Shown here: piece after piece, positions 9,276 through 17,531 of the stretch | Layout of the letters: every line of letters starts with the position of its first letter | How positions within the stretch are numbered: the stretch's first letter is position 1 | Origin: JBMNQI01 sp050944055 | GTDB taxonomy: Bacteria; Bacillota; Clostridia; Oscillospirales; Oscillospiraceae | DNA length: 64,000 bases | Assembly: GCA_050944055.1 (NCBI GenBank) | Contig: JBMNQI010000002.1 | Coordinates: forward strand, 1 to 64,000 | Direction: 5' to 3' | Program-made: the position numbers and the translations under genes | The notes under the pieces: model-generated | What the model was told of the DNA's origin: nothing | What the model saw: the letters and a program-made list of their open reading frames with translations, nothing else | Database searches by the model: none

Positions 9276-10571
9276 TTGAAAAAGCTGCTATCACTGATTC
9301 TGGTCTTTGCTTTGCTGTTTTGCTTTACGGCTTGCGGTTCCAAAGACAAAGGCGGCGCGCCTGAAACAGAAGCGCCAAAAACTGAAGCACCTGAAACTGA
9401 AGCACCTGAAACCGCGCCTCCCGAGGAAGAACTCAAAACCGATACTCTTAAAGTCGGCCTGCTGATCAATACGACCGGCTGGTTTGCGACCGTGGACGCG
9501 ACAAACTACTACGAGTTCAACGGTATGGTGGATTATTTAAACGAGGAGCTTGGCGGCTGGAAGATTGGCGACACCTTATACAAGATTGAGGCCGTCAACG
9601 TGGACGGGCAGTCTGACCCCAACGCGATTCGCGCCGGAGCCATTTCTCTGGTCGACGCGGGCGTCAAGTTCGTTGTAGAGACCAACGACTTCTGGGTCGC
9701 TTCCTGCGAGGATGTCTTTGAGGACGCAGGAGTAATGCATTGCTCGGCATATGTCACCTATACGGCGGACTATATCACCGAAGACTTCCCCCTGGCTTTC
9801 ACAGCGCAGAACGGTTCAGTGGGCGATTTCGCCTCCGCAATGGCAGTTTTGCATGAGGTGTACCCCGACGTAAAGACAGTCATATTTGCCAACGACGATA
9901 CTGGCACGAACGAAAAGCTGTATGAAATCATGAGGGACTGCGGCAAGGATTACGGCATTGACGTCCTGGAAAACTATATTAAATACGCGGGAGATACAAC
10001 CGACTATTCGGCAATAGCCCTTCAGATAGTGGAAAGCGGAGCCGACTGCTTTATGGGCAACGGAACGCCTACCGCTTACGGAGCTATTTTAAAGGAAGTC
10101 CGCGCCCTCGGCAGCGACATGGTCTGCGCCTGCGTCCAGGGCAAACCCGCCGCCATGCTTATGGAGTACGCGGGAAAAGAAGCCAGCTATAACGCTTTCA
10201 CAATGGGGCCCTCAACGCGCGAGGAAGACAAGAGCCAAAACACCGAGATTTTCAACGCTGTAATTGAAAAGCTCCGCAAGCTCTATGGCGACGATGTTGC
10301 CGACAACTTTGACGGCGCTGCCTGCAACAACCTTTATGTCCTGCTGCAGGTCATGCAGAAAGCCGGCTCGATAGACCCGAAGGTCGTTGCCGAGACCTGG
10401 GAGAATATGGGGACTGTCGAGACTATCTACGGCACCGGAACCACCGGCGGGCTTGAGACATACGGCGTTGCCAACCATGCCATAGGCAGCCCCCGTTCCG
10501 TCTCCATTATTGACCCCGCAGCGGAGGGCGGCTGGTACTTCTACGGCTGGATACCCACTGTGATTCCCTAA
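9276..10571 (+). CDS. ABC importer substrate-binding lipoprotein (branched-chain amino acid type)
   Basis: This 431-residue extracytoplasmic binding protein belongs to the LivJ-like Peripla_BP_6 family. It has a lipoprotein signal peptide with lipobox FTAC and lipidation at Cys20. A disordered linker rich in T-E-A-P-E repeats follows (residues 27-50), then the two-lobe binding domain, which starts LKVGLLINTTGWFAT. The start codon is TTG at 9276, with AAGGAGA upstream. It is followed by two LivH/LivM permeases and two LivG/LivF ATPases, so it delivers ligand to that importer. The family also binds amides, urea or other small acids, so the ligand cannot be named. Confidence 0.85.
   Translation: MKKLLSLILVFALLFCFTACGSKDKGGAPETEAPKTEAPETEAPETAPPEEELKTDTLKVGLLINTTGWFATVDATNYYEFNGMVDYLNEELGGWKIGDTLYKIEAVNVDGQSDPNAIRAGAISLVDAGVKFVVETNDFWVASCEDVFEDAGVMHCSAYVTYTADYITEDFPLAFTAQNGSVGDFASAMAVLHEVYPDVKTVIFANDDTGTNEKLYEIMRDCGKDYGIDVLENYIKYAGDTTDYSAIALQIVESGADCFMGNGTPTAYGAILKEVRALGSDMVCACVQGKPAAMLMEYAGKEASYNAFTMGPSTREEDKSQNTEIFNAVIEKLRKLYGDDVADNFDGAACNNLYVLLQVMQKAGSIDPKVVAETWENMGTVETIYGTGTTGGLETYGVANHAIGSPRSVSIIDPAAEGGWYFYGWIPTVIP
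9361..9420 (+). repeat. Short in-frame repeats coding the T-E-A-P-E linker
   Basis: Near-identical 15-base units (ACTGAAGCACCTGAA and variants) are repeated about four times and encode a Pro/Glu/Thr tether between lipid anchor and binding domain. Confidence 0.7.
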
Positions 10572-10603
10572 TAAGACAGCATTTATCTCACTTTCTATAC
10601 TGT

Positions 10604-10627
10604 GCGGAGGGGCTTTCGCCCCTCCGC
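10604..10627 (+). promoter_or_regulatory. GC hairpin between binding protein and permease genes
   Basis: GCGGAGGGG at 10604-10612 pairs with CCCCTCCGC at 10619-10627 around a 6-base loop. No U-tract follows, so it is more likely a stability or processing hairpin that raises binding-protein mRNA over permease mRNA than a full terminator. Confidence 0.6.
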
Positions 10628-10684
10628 CTGTTGAATAACGCGTAGTTCGCATAGGAACGTTTCGATGACTTAAGGAGGATCTAG

Positions 10685-11551
10685 ATGTTTTCAATATCTA
10701 TGATGCCGAGTATCCTCATCAACGCTGCGGTCCTGGGTGTAATGTACATACTCACAAGCCTGGGATTCGCTTTTATCTTTAACATGCTCAGTTCGATAAA
10801 CCTCGCTCACGGCGCTTTGTATATGATAGCCGCGTATATCACCTATTACGCTTCTGTGCTGCTCGGTGTAAACAACTGGATAGCAATGGCCATTTCAGCC
10901 GTCATACTTGCGCTTGTAGGCCTTCTCCTGGAGCGCTTTATGTTCCGTCCGTTCTTTAACGACTTCGACCGAATTATCATGGTTGGCGTGGCGCTGATGA
11001 CGATACTGCAGACGGCTTCGATCATTGCCTCAGGCACAAAATACCTTGTTGTACCCCCTTACGCAACCGGCAGCACCAATCTGGGCAACTTCCCTATAAC
11101 CAACGAAAAGCTTCTGACCTTCAGCATCGGCCTGTTCCTTCTGCTGGCCTCGCTGTTCCTTGTAAACCGCACCGCTTTGGGAAGGCAGATGGAAGCCGTG
11201 TCTCAGGACAGGCTGGGGGCGGCGCTGCAGGGCATCGATATAAACAAGGTATCCGCAATCATATGCGCCATTGGCTGCGCGCTGGCGGCGGTGGCCGGGA
11301 GCCTCATGGGCGCCTACCAGGGTCTCAGCGCCACAATGGGCGATACGATGAATCTCAGGATACTTATGCTGGTCATGCTGGCCGGCGCCGGCAGCATGAA
11401 CGGCATTATCATAACAGGCATTGTAATGGGCTTTTTGGACTCGTTTTTCCCCGTTATTATACAGGGCAACGCCTCAAGCGCGGCTGCAATCGCCATAGTT
11501 GTCGTGCTGCTTCTGATAAAGCCGAAGGGCTTCTTCGGGCACGAGATGTGA
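10685..11551 (+). CDS. livH: Branched-chain amino acid type ABC permease, LivH family
   Basis: This 288-residue integral membrane permease has about eight hydrophobic helices. The N-terminal region LGFAFIFNMLSSINLAHGALYMIAAY is the classic LivH signature, and the mid-protein ALQGIDINKVSAIICAIGCALAAVAGSLMG contains the EAA-like coupling loop that contacts the ATPase. AAGGAGG precedes the ATG by 7 bases. It pairs with the LivM-like permease that starts 13 bases after its stop. The symbol reflects family membership; substrate is not proven. Confidence 0.85.
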   Translation: MFSISMMPSILINAAVLGVMYILTSLGFAFIFNMLSSINLAHGALYMIAAYITYYASVLLGVNNWIAMAISAVILALVGLLLERFMFRPFFNDFDRIIMVGVALMTILQTASIIASGTKYLVVPPYATGSTNLGNFPITNEKLLTFSIGLFLLLASLFLVNRTALGRQMEAVSQDRLGAALQGIDINKVSAIICAIGCALAAVAGSLMGAYQGLSATMGDTMNLRILMLVMLAGAGSMNGIIITGIVMGFLDSFFPVIIQGNASSAAAIAIVVVLLLIKPKGFFGHEM

Positions 11552-11564
11552 GGTGAGAGTGAAT

Positions 11565-12638
11565 ATGACGAAGGAAAGAACAGGCATAGTTAAAGCCCTG
11601 CCATACATTATCCTGATTGCTTTGAGCATTCTGCTTCCCGTGTTTTTAAACTCGAGAACCTGGATTAACTGCTTCATCATGATTTTCGTCAGCATAGTCG
11701 GTTCGGTCAGCCTGCGCACTATCAGCCTGTCCGGCAATATGAGCTTCGCGCACGGCGCTTTCATAGGACTGGGCGCTTACACTGCCGGCGTGCTGGCCAA
11801 GTCGTTTGGCCTGTCTATGTTTATCACCATCCCGCTCGGCGCCATCTTCGCCCTCCTGATCGGCCTTATAACCGGGTGGCCCTTCTCCAGGCTGCGCCGT
11901 ATCTACTTCTGCATGGGCTCCATGTTCATGGGCGTGGCGATCATCAACTTTATCTCGTCGATGAAAATCACGGGCGGAGCAAACGGCATGATGAAGATAC
12001 CTTCCATGTCCAAGGCTCTTTCGGGCCTGACGGATCTAATCGGCTGGAGCTCCACGTATACCTGCTATTATTTCTTCCTGCTGATAACATTGATTTCACT
12101 CGTCTGCCTTTACCGGTTTGAGCATTCGCGCATCGGATGGACTTTGCGCGCCTTGTCCCAATCCCCGGAGGTGGCCGAGAGCATAGGAATAAACGAGAAG
12201 TTTTACCGCCTGCTTTCGGTAGGTCTCGGCTGCTTCTTTGCCGGGCTTGCCGGCGCGACATACGCCCATTACAATACGACGCTCTCCCCGAACAGCTACA
12301 GTATGAATCTGACGTTGTGGCTTATCATGTATATGATGATAGGCGGGCAATCCAGTTTCCTCGGCCCCATAATAGGCGCGATTATACTTGAGCTTCTCTC
12401 CCAGATAACGACGCTGCTTAACGGAATGACCGGCGGCAACGTATCGGAGGGGTTTATTGCCTTCGCGCGCTGGGTCGGCACCTATTCAGCGTACTCTCCG
12501 TTCCTGCTGGCCTTTATCCTGCTGCTGATCGCGTACTTTATGCCGGGCGGCCTGATCAGTATACCGGCAAGCATAAAGATGAAACGGGCGGCCAGACGTG
12601 AAGCAAAGAGAAAAGAGGGTGATGCCAATGCTGCTTGA
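11565..12638 (+). CDS. livM: Branched-chain amino acid type ABC permease, LivM family
   Basis: This 357-residue membrane protein is the second permease of the importer. The LivM signature LRTISLSGNMSFAHGAFIGLGAYTAG sits in the N-terminal third, and SIGINEKFYRLLSVGLGCFFAGLAGATYAH carries the cytoplasmic coupling loop. ATG 11565 is preferred because AGGTGAG stands 8 bases before it; in-frame GTG codons at 11553 and 11559 are alternatives. The 3' end overlaps the livG start by about 11 bases, so translation is coupled. Confidence 0.85.
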   Translation: MTKERTGIVKALPYIILIALSILLPVFLNSRTWINCFIMIFVSIVGSVSLRTISLSGNMSFAHGAFIGLGAYTAGVLAKSFGLSMFITIPLGAIFALLIGLITGWPFSRLRRIYFCMGSMFMGVAIINFISSMKITGGANGMMKIPSMSKALSGLTDLIGWSSTYTCYYFFLLITLISLVCLYRFEHSRIGWTLRALSQSPEVAESIGINEKFYRLLSVGLGCFFAGLAGATYAHYNTTLSPNSYSMNLTLWLIMYMMIGGQSSFLGPIIGAIILELLSQITTLLNGMTGGNVSEGFIAFARWVGTYSAYSPFLLAFILLLIAYFMPGGLISIPASIKMKRAARREAKRKEGDANAA

Positions 12639-13386
12639 GACAAAACACCTGACTAAGCGTTTCGGCGGTCTGACCGTCATGAACGATATCAACTTAACAC
12701 TGAACGAGGGTGAGATTCTGGGGCTCATCGGGCCTAACGGCGCCGGTAAAACAACCTTCTTCAACCTTGTCACCGGAGTTTTGTTCCCGAACAGCGGAAG
12801 AATATACTACAACGGCCAGGATATCACGCGAAAGCGGCCCTATGATGTGGCGAGGCTGGGAATCGGCCGCACCTTCCAGCTCAACCCGCTCTTCGGCGAC
12901 TTCACTGTTTTTGAAAACGTGGTGGCCGCTCACCATCTGCACCCGCATTCCAGCGTTCTGGACGTATTTTTCAATACGAAAAAATACAAGGAAAATGAAA
13001 AATATATCGCGGAATCGTCGGACAAAATCCTGGAAATGCTGGGGCTTTCCCACGTTAGGAACGAGTATGCCAAAAACCTGCCGCACGGTTACCAGAAAAT
13101 CCTGGGCGTGGCCCGGGCGATTGCTACCCAGCCAAAGCTGCTTATGCTGGACGAACCGTTAGGCGGTATGAACCCGGAAGAGATTGATTTTACGCTCAAC
13201 GTCATACGAAAGCTCCGGGACAACGGCATGACAATTCTTATTGTGGAACACAACATGCAGATACTCAGCCTTTGCGACAGGGTATTCGTAATCAGCTTCG
13301 GTGAAAAAATCTTCGAAGGCACGCCTGACGAGGTAAGGAACGACGAAAACGTCATCAAGACCTACTTTGGGGGTGTCGCCGTATGA
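12628..13386 (+). CDS. livG: ABC importer ATPase, LivG family
   Basis: This 252-residue ATP-binding subunit has Walker A GPNGAGKTT near residue 36 and a signature region LPHGYQKILGVARAIA (a variant of LSGGQ usual for LivG). Walker B LLMLDEP is near residue 170, and the H-loop VEHNM is near residue 206. The conserved LivG start LETKHLTKRFGGL is present. ATG 12628 is taken from the GAGGGTG site; ATG 12622 and a GTG at 12598 are other possible starts. It overlaps both neighbours: livM upstream and the ATGA junction with livF downstream. Confidence 0.88.
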   Translation: MLLETKHLTKRFGGLTVMNDINLTLNEGEILGLIGPNGAGKTTFFNLVTGVLFPNSGRIYYNGQDITRKRPYDVARLGIGRTFQLNPLFGDFTVFENVVAAHHLHPHSSVLDVFFNTKKYKENEKYIAESSDKILEMLGLSHVRNEYAKNLPHGYQKILGVARAIATQPKLLMLDEPLGGMNPEEIDFTLNVIRKLRDNGMTILIVEHNMQILSLCDRVFVISFGEKIFEGTPDEVRNDENVIKTYFGGVAV

Positions 13387-14099
13387 AGAACATACTGGAA
13401 ATCGAAGGCATCACAGTAAAATATGGCAAATCAGTCGCAATCAATAATGTGAACATAAAAATCCCCGAGGGAGGTGTCGTGACGCTCGTGGGGGCCAACG
13501 GCGCGGGAAAAAGCACCACGCTCAAGTCTCTCCTCGGCATCGTCCCGATTTCGGCAGGCTGCATTCGCTACATGGGAGAGGACCTTGCCGGTATGCCTAT
13601 TCAGGAGAGGGTTCGCAAGGGTCTTGTGCTGGTTCCCGAGGGAAGGCATTTGTTCCCGTACCTGAGCGTATTCAAGAACCTCCAGCTGGGCGCGACTCAG
13701 CGCACCGACAAGGAGAATATCGAACGCGATTTTGAGTACGTCTTCAATCTTTTCCCGAAGCTCAAAGACCGCAGAAAGCAAAAGGCGGGGACTCTTTCAG
13801 GCGGCGAGCAGCAGATGGTCGCTATTGCCCGGGGCCTGATGGCCAAGCCGAAGCTCCTGTGCCTGGACGAGCCGTCTCTAGGTCTCGCGCCCGCGGTTAT
13901 AGAGGATATAGGCCGCACGATACACGATATCAATAAAAACCTGGGAATAAGCATATTCCTGGTCGAGCAGAATGTCCGCCTTGCTTTCGGCGTGGCCGAT
14001 TACTGCTATGCCATGAGCGTCGGCGAGATCATTGCCGAGGGTATAACCGAGGAGTTCCAGAACAGCGGAGCTGTGCGGAAGGCCTATTTCGGAGGATAA
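13383..14099 (+). CDS. livF: ABC importer ATPase, LivF family
   Basis: This 238-residue ATPase pairs with LivG. Walker A GANGAGKST is near residue 38, the ABC signature LSGGEQQMVAIARGLM near residue 140, Walker B LLCLDEPSLGLAP near residue 160, and the H-loop VEQNV near residue 195. The TLSGGEQQ and LGLAP motifs are typical of LivF. It starts at the ATGA overlap with livG (13383-13386) and is the last gene of the operon, with a terminator directly after its stop. Confidence 0.9.
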   Translation: MKNILEIEGITVKYGKSVAINNVNIKIPEGGVVTLVGANGAGKSTTLKSLLGIVPISAGCIRYMGEDLAGMPIQERVRKGLVLVPEGRHLFPYLSVFKNLQLGATQRTDKENIERDFEYVFNLFPKLKDRRKQKAGTLSGGEQQMVAIARGLMAKPKLLCLDEPSLGLAPAVIEDIGRTIHDINKNLGISIFLVEQNVRLAFGVADYCYAMSVGEIIAEGITEEFQNSGAVRKAYFGG

Positions 14100-14106
14100 A
14101 AAAATC

Positions 14107-14147
14107 AAAGCCCGGGCTTCCTTATTTAGGGTAAGCCCGGGTTTTAC
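14107..14147 (+). terminator. Terminator of the importer operon
   Basis: CCCGGGCTT at 14111-14119 pairs with AAGCCCGGG at 14133-14141. The stem extends through A-U pairs into TTTT at 14142-14145, and A-rich sequence precedes it. Confidence 0.8.
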
Positions 14148-14211
14148 TATGCTCAAATCGCTGCGCCGGAGCTGCGCATGTCGATATCGGCCGCATTCCG
14201 GCGGTTTTACT

Positions 14212-14246
14212 GCGGCCGGGCCAAAGCCTGGCGGCCGTTTTTTTTA
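14212..14246 (+). terminator. Possible second terminator in the gap before spoIIGA
   Basis: A GC-rich imperfect hairpin (GCGGCCGGG... CCTGGCGGCCG) is followed by eight T residues at 14238-14245. The 260-base gap otherwise shows no coding sequence. Confidence 0.55.
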
Positions 14247-14359
14247 TCACCGCCTCCCGTCCGCTGCCTTATGGCCTGACGCGGCAATGTAAAAATGTTT
14301 TCTCGCCCGCCTCCCTGTTCGGACAAAAAATTCAGGCGGGACAGGTCTATACTTTTTAC

Positions 14360-15208
14360 ATGAATATAGTGTATGTGGATGTCCTCTTCATTGAAAACTT
14401 GATAATAGATTACTTCATGCTCTTCGGTACTGCCAGGCTGATGGGCGTCCGGGCCTCCCGCGCGCGCATGCTGCTCGCGTCGGTTTTAGGCGGCGTCTAT
14501 TCCGTATGCGTTTTTTTGCCCGGAGCGGAATGGCTCTCACTGCTTCCGGTAAAGCTTGCCATAGGCATACTCATGTGCCTTATTGTCTTCGGCGGCAAAG
14601 GGCATTTCCTGCGCAGCACGCTTCTGTTTTTCCTGTGCACGTTCGCGTTCGGCGGCTGCGCTTTATTGATAGGGCTTGTCACCGGCGGCACGACCATGAT
14701 AAACGGCGTGTTTTCTCCTTTAGGCGCGAGAGAGCTGCTTGCGGCAATGCTCATTTCCGCAGCCTTGACCATACTGGTGCTGGGCCGGCTCGCGTCTCAC
14801 GGAGGGCTAAAGCGCGATACCGCGGCCTGCGTTGTTCGCCACGGCGGTAAAACGGCTGAGTTTACAGCACTGCTGGACAGCGGAAATACTCTAAGCGACC
14901 CTCTCTCCGGTTCTCCCGTCATCGTCGCGGAGCCGGAAGCGCTCCAGGCCGTACTGCCTCCCCAAATCAAAGCTTTGCCGCTTTCAGACGCTGTCGCCGT
15001 CTACGAGGAACTCGCAAAAGCCGGGCGGAACTCCGGTTTTCGTTTGATACCCTGCCGCACAGTCGGCTCAAAAAGCCTGCTGCTGCTCGCCTTCCAGCCG
15101 GAAAAGGTGACTCTCGGTGGGCGTGTTGTAGGCAACGCGCTTATCGCGCTCTCGCCCTCTCCGGTCTCCGACGGCGGCGGTTATCATGCTCTTGCGTGGG
15201 TTAATTAA
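14360..15208 (+). CDS. spoIIGA: Sigma-E processing peptidase SpoIIGA
   Basis: SpoIIGA is the membrane-embedded aspartic protease that removes the pro-sequence of sigma-E in the mother cell during sporulation. The 282-residue protein starts with the near-invariant MNIVYVDVLFIENLIIDYFM. Five membrane helices fill the first 150 residues, and the cytosolic protease domain carries the catalytic motif LLDSGNTLSDPLSGSPVIV near residues 171-189. The substrate gene sigE follows 80-90 bases downstream, as in Bacillus and Clostridium. No Shine-Dalgarno is visible within 15 bases of the ATG, and TATACT sits only 6 bases before it, so the message may be leaderless. Confidence 0.93.
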   Translation: MNIVYVDVLFIENLIIDYFMLFGTARLMGVRASRARMLLASVLGGVYSVCVFLPGAEWLSLLPVKLAIGILMCLIVFGGKGHFLRSTLLFFLCTFAFGGCALLIGLVTGGTTMINGVFSPLGARELLAAMLISAALTILVLGRLASHGGLKRDTAACVVRHGGKTAEFTALLDSGNTLSDPLSGSPVIVAEPEALQAVLPPQIKALPLSDAVAVYEELAKAGRNSGFRLIPCRTVGSKSLLLLAFQPEKVTLGGRVVGNALIALSPSPVSDGGGYHALAWVN

Positions 15209-15213
15209 ACTTT

Positions 15214-15263
15214 GCCGCCTCCGGAATACGGTTTTTTCAATAAACAGTTTCCCGGAGGCGGGC
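15214..15263 (+). promoter_or_regulatory. Long hairpin between spoIIGA and sigE
   Basis: GCCGCCTCCGGAA (15214-15226) can pair with TTCCCGGAGGCGGGC (15249-15263), with one bulge, around a loop of about 22 bases containing T6. It may tune read-through from spoIIGA to sigE; a role is inferred only from position. Confidence 0.45.
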
Positions 15264-15296
15264 AGGGCAAATTGATTCAAGGAAAGGATGGTTGCT

Positions 15297-15992
15297 GTGA
15301 GAGATTTCCTTTTGCGGCTATTGATGCGCGTTCTTCGCCCCGGAAAGCTAATGTACATAGGCGGAAGCGACATACTTCCCCAGCCGCTGACAGCGGAGGA
15401 GGAGCACGAGCTGCTTTTAAAACTGCAGGATGGCGATGAGCGCGTCCGCTCCGTACTCATTGAGCGCAATCTGAGGCTCGTCGTATACATCGCGCGCCGT
15501 TTTGAGAATACCGGCATCAACATCGAAGACCTGATTTCTATCGGCACGATCGGGCTTATCAAAGCTATCAACACCTTCGACCCTGTACGCAACATTAAGC
15601 TCGCCACATACGCTTCGCGCTGCATCGAAAACGAGATACTTATGTACCTGCGCAAGTCGGCTCCCCAGAAGAACGAAATAAGCTTCGACGAGCCTTTAAA
15701 CACCGACTGGGACGGCAACGAGCTGCTTCTCTCGGATATACTTGGGACCGACAGTGACAGCGTCATACGGCCGCTTGAGGACGACGCCGACCGCGAGCTG
15801 CTAAACGTCGCGCTCCAGACTCTCAGCGACCGTGAACGCGGCATTATGGTCATGCGGTTCGGGCTCGGGGGGAGCAGAAGGATGACTCAGAAAGAAGTCG
15901 CCGACGAGCTGGGGATATCCCAGTCCTATATTTCACGTCTTGAAAAGAGGATAATCCGCCGCCTGGGGCGGGAAATGATAAAAAACATGTAA
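15297..15992 (+). CDS. sigE: RNA polymerase sporulation sigma factor, pro-sigma-E
   Basis: This 231-residue sigma-70 family factor directs early mother-cell transcription. The N-terminal pro-sequence ends near the [12 protein letters not shown] segment, which matches the SpoIIGA cleavage region of B. subtilis pro-sigma-E. Region 2 includes [34 protein letters not shown] and the core-binding/-10 reading helices. Region 4 carries the helix-turn-helix [26 protein letters not shown] at 15297 has better spacing to AAGGAAAGG than the in-frame ATG at 15288, which lies against it; either is possible. The order spoIIGA-sigE is conserved, but sigG does not follow here. Confidence 0.93.
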   Translation: MRDFLLRLLMRVLRPGKLMYIGGSDILPQPLTAEEEHELLLKLQDGDERVRSVLIERNLRLVVYIARRFENTGINIEDLISIGTIGLIKAINTFDPVRNIKLATYASRCIENEILMYLRKSAPQKNEISFDEPLNTDWDGNELLLSDILGTDSDSVIRPLEDDADRELLNVALQTLSDRERGIMVMRFGLGGSRRMTQKEVADELGISQSYISRLEKRIIRRLGREMIKNM

Positions 15993-16009
15993 TTGCTGTT
16001 AATTATTTG

Positions 16010-16037
16010 TTGCATTTTAAAAAATTGTTTATATAAT
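16010..16037 (+). promoter_or_regulatory. Sigma-A-type promoter of the GGDEF gene
   Basis: TTGCAT at 16010-16015 and TATAAT at 16032-16037 have 16-base spacing. The region is AT-rich and lies 45 bases before the start codon, so this gene can be transcribed independently of sigE. Confidence 0.65.
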
Positions 16038-16081
16038 ATTTAAATACAGCATAGCTGCAATTTTTTAGGGAGCCGTTTCTT

Positions 16082-17392
16082 ATGTTCGAATCTCAGAACT
16101 ACAGCATCGAACTGCTTACATACGCGCTCAGCGAGTTTTTTTCTAAAACGCCGGACATTGCATTCGTCAAGGATAATAATAACAGGTTTGCGGCGGTGTC
16201 GCAAACCTTCGCCTCTATTGTCGGATGCCCGGACACGTCCGAAATGTTGGGAAAGACCGCCGAGGAGGTCTTAGGCGTGTCCCTGGAAGGCGTGTGGCGC
16301 GAAAATGAAGACAGAGAACTGCTTCAAGGCGGGGTCCCGGTCATCAATCGGGTCGATAGCTTCGATCGCAACGGAGTCCGGCGTTATTTCTCTATATCCA
16401 AATATACTATCAGGGGAATTGCCGGCGCCGCCATAGGCCTTTTATGCATAGGGCGCGATATAACGGCAGAGTTAGAGCTGGAGGAAGAGAGGGAGCGCAG
16501 AAGCCTTTCCACCCAGATGTTCGACGCTGTAATCGAGGCTGACATAAGCGGTGATAGAATCCTGCGCGCGGAAAGCTCCACCTGGCAGAGGGCTATAGGA
16601 ATGCTCAGGGTAATGTCTTTCAGCGCGGCTGTCGAATATGTGGCCTCCATGTTTGTTCATGAAGAATACTCGCAGGGATTTTTCGAGGATTTTTCCGCCC
16701 GGCGTTTGGTAAGCGACTTTGAAAAAGGCCTTAAACAGTTTACTATTCTCTCCCGCATGTCTCTCGACGGCTCCAAATACATATGGATCAGAATCACCGC
16801 GCGCATACATTATTCAAAAAAGGACGGTACGCTTCGCCTTACGTGTTTTCTGCTTAATGTCGACGATGAGATAAAAAACAGAGAGGAGCTTACCGCAATC
16901 GCGACGACAGACGCGCTTACCGGGCTGCTAAACCGCAGGAGCGTCATGGAAAAAATCGACGAGTGTATTTCAGGCTACGGCTCCGGTTTAAGCCACGCGC
17001 TTATGTTTATAGACCTTGACAATTTCAAGCAGATAAACGATACGCTCGGGCATCTGTTGGGAGACAGAATACTTTGCGAGGCTTCATTAAGGCTTAAGAG
17101 TCTTTTCCGTGAATCAGATATAGTCGGCCGAGTCGGCGGCGACGAATTCATTGTGCTTCTTAAAAACGTCGCAAGTAGGGCCGACGCGGAGAAAAAGGCA
17201 AGAAAAGTATTTGACGAGCTTACCTTCTGTTACAGGGAAGGCGACTCGGATATAAACGTATACTGCAGCGTCGGAGTCTCGATGTTCAGGGGCGGAGACA
17301 AGACGCTCGAGCAGCTATATAATGAAGCCGATAAGGCAATGTATGAAGCTAAGGAAAACGGCAGGAACTGCCTCGTTTTCTTCAACGAATGA
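16082..17392 (+). CDS. PAS-domain diguanylate cyclase (GGDEF)
   Basis: This 436-residue soluble protein makes cyclic di-GMP from GTP. Residues about 20-130 form a PAS sensor (KDNNNRFAAVSQTFASIVGCPD), and residues about 140-270 look like a second, weaker PAS. The GGDEF domain occupies about 275-436. The active-site motif GGDEF is intact, and an inhibitory I-site RESD lies five residues before it, so product feedback is expected. DALTGLLNRRS marks the domain start. There is no EAL or HD-GYP domain and no membrane segment. Two c-di-GMP riboswitches and a PilZ protein lie in the flagellar island of this window, which makes them plausible targets. Confidence 0.9.
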   Translation: MFESQNYSIELLTYALSEFFSKTPDIAFVKDNNNRFAAVSQTFASIVGCPDTSEMLGKTAEEVLGVSLEGVWRENEDRELLQGGVPVINRVDSFDRNGVRRYFSISKYTIRGIAGAAIGLLCIGRDITAELELEEERERRSLSTQMFDAVIEADISGDRILRAESSTWQRAIGMLRVMSFSAAVEYVASMFVHEEYSQGFFEDFSARRLVSDFEKGLKQFTILSRMSLDGSKYIWIRITARIHYSKKDGTLRLTCFLLNVDDEIKNREELTAIATTDALTGLLNRRSVMEKIDECISGYGSGLSHALMFIDLDNFKQINDTLGHLLGDRILCEASLRLKSLFRESDIVGRVGGDEFIVLLKNVASRADAEKKARKVFDELTFCYREGDSDINVYCSVGVSMFRGGDKTLEQLYNEADKAMYEAKENGRNCLVFFNE

Positions 17393-17466
17393 AGAGCTGT
17401 AACAGGGCATGGAGCGTTCTGACTTGAGCGCGCCGCTATTTTTATGGCTATGCGCCCTATATGACA

Positions 17467-17506
17467 GACGGCTGCCGGCACTTCTGCCGTCAGCCGTCCT
17501 CCGCTT
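17467..17506 (+). terminator. Terminator after the GGDEF gene
   Basis: GACGGCTG pairs with CAGCCGTC (17467-17474 / 17491-17498). An inner CGGCA/TGCCG stem has a CTTC loop, and the tail CTCCGCTTTTT follows. The stem spans the convergent gap with the minus-strand methyltransferase gene. Confidence 0.75.
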
Positions 17507-17531
17507 TTTCCCGCCCGGTTAAGCGGCGGCT

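Noticed and set aside
9361..9420. Short tandem repeats as a possible mobile or CRISPR-like element
   Set aside because: They are in-frame codons for a Pro/Glu/Thr linker of a lipoprotein; no CRISPR array was seen in the window.
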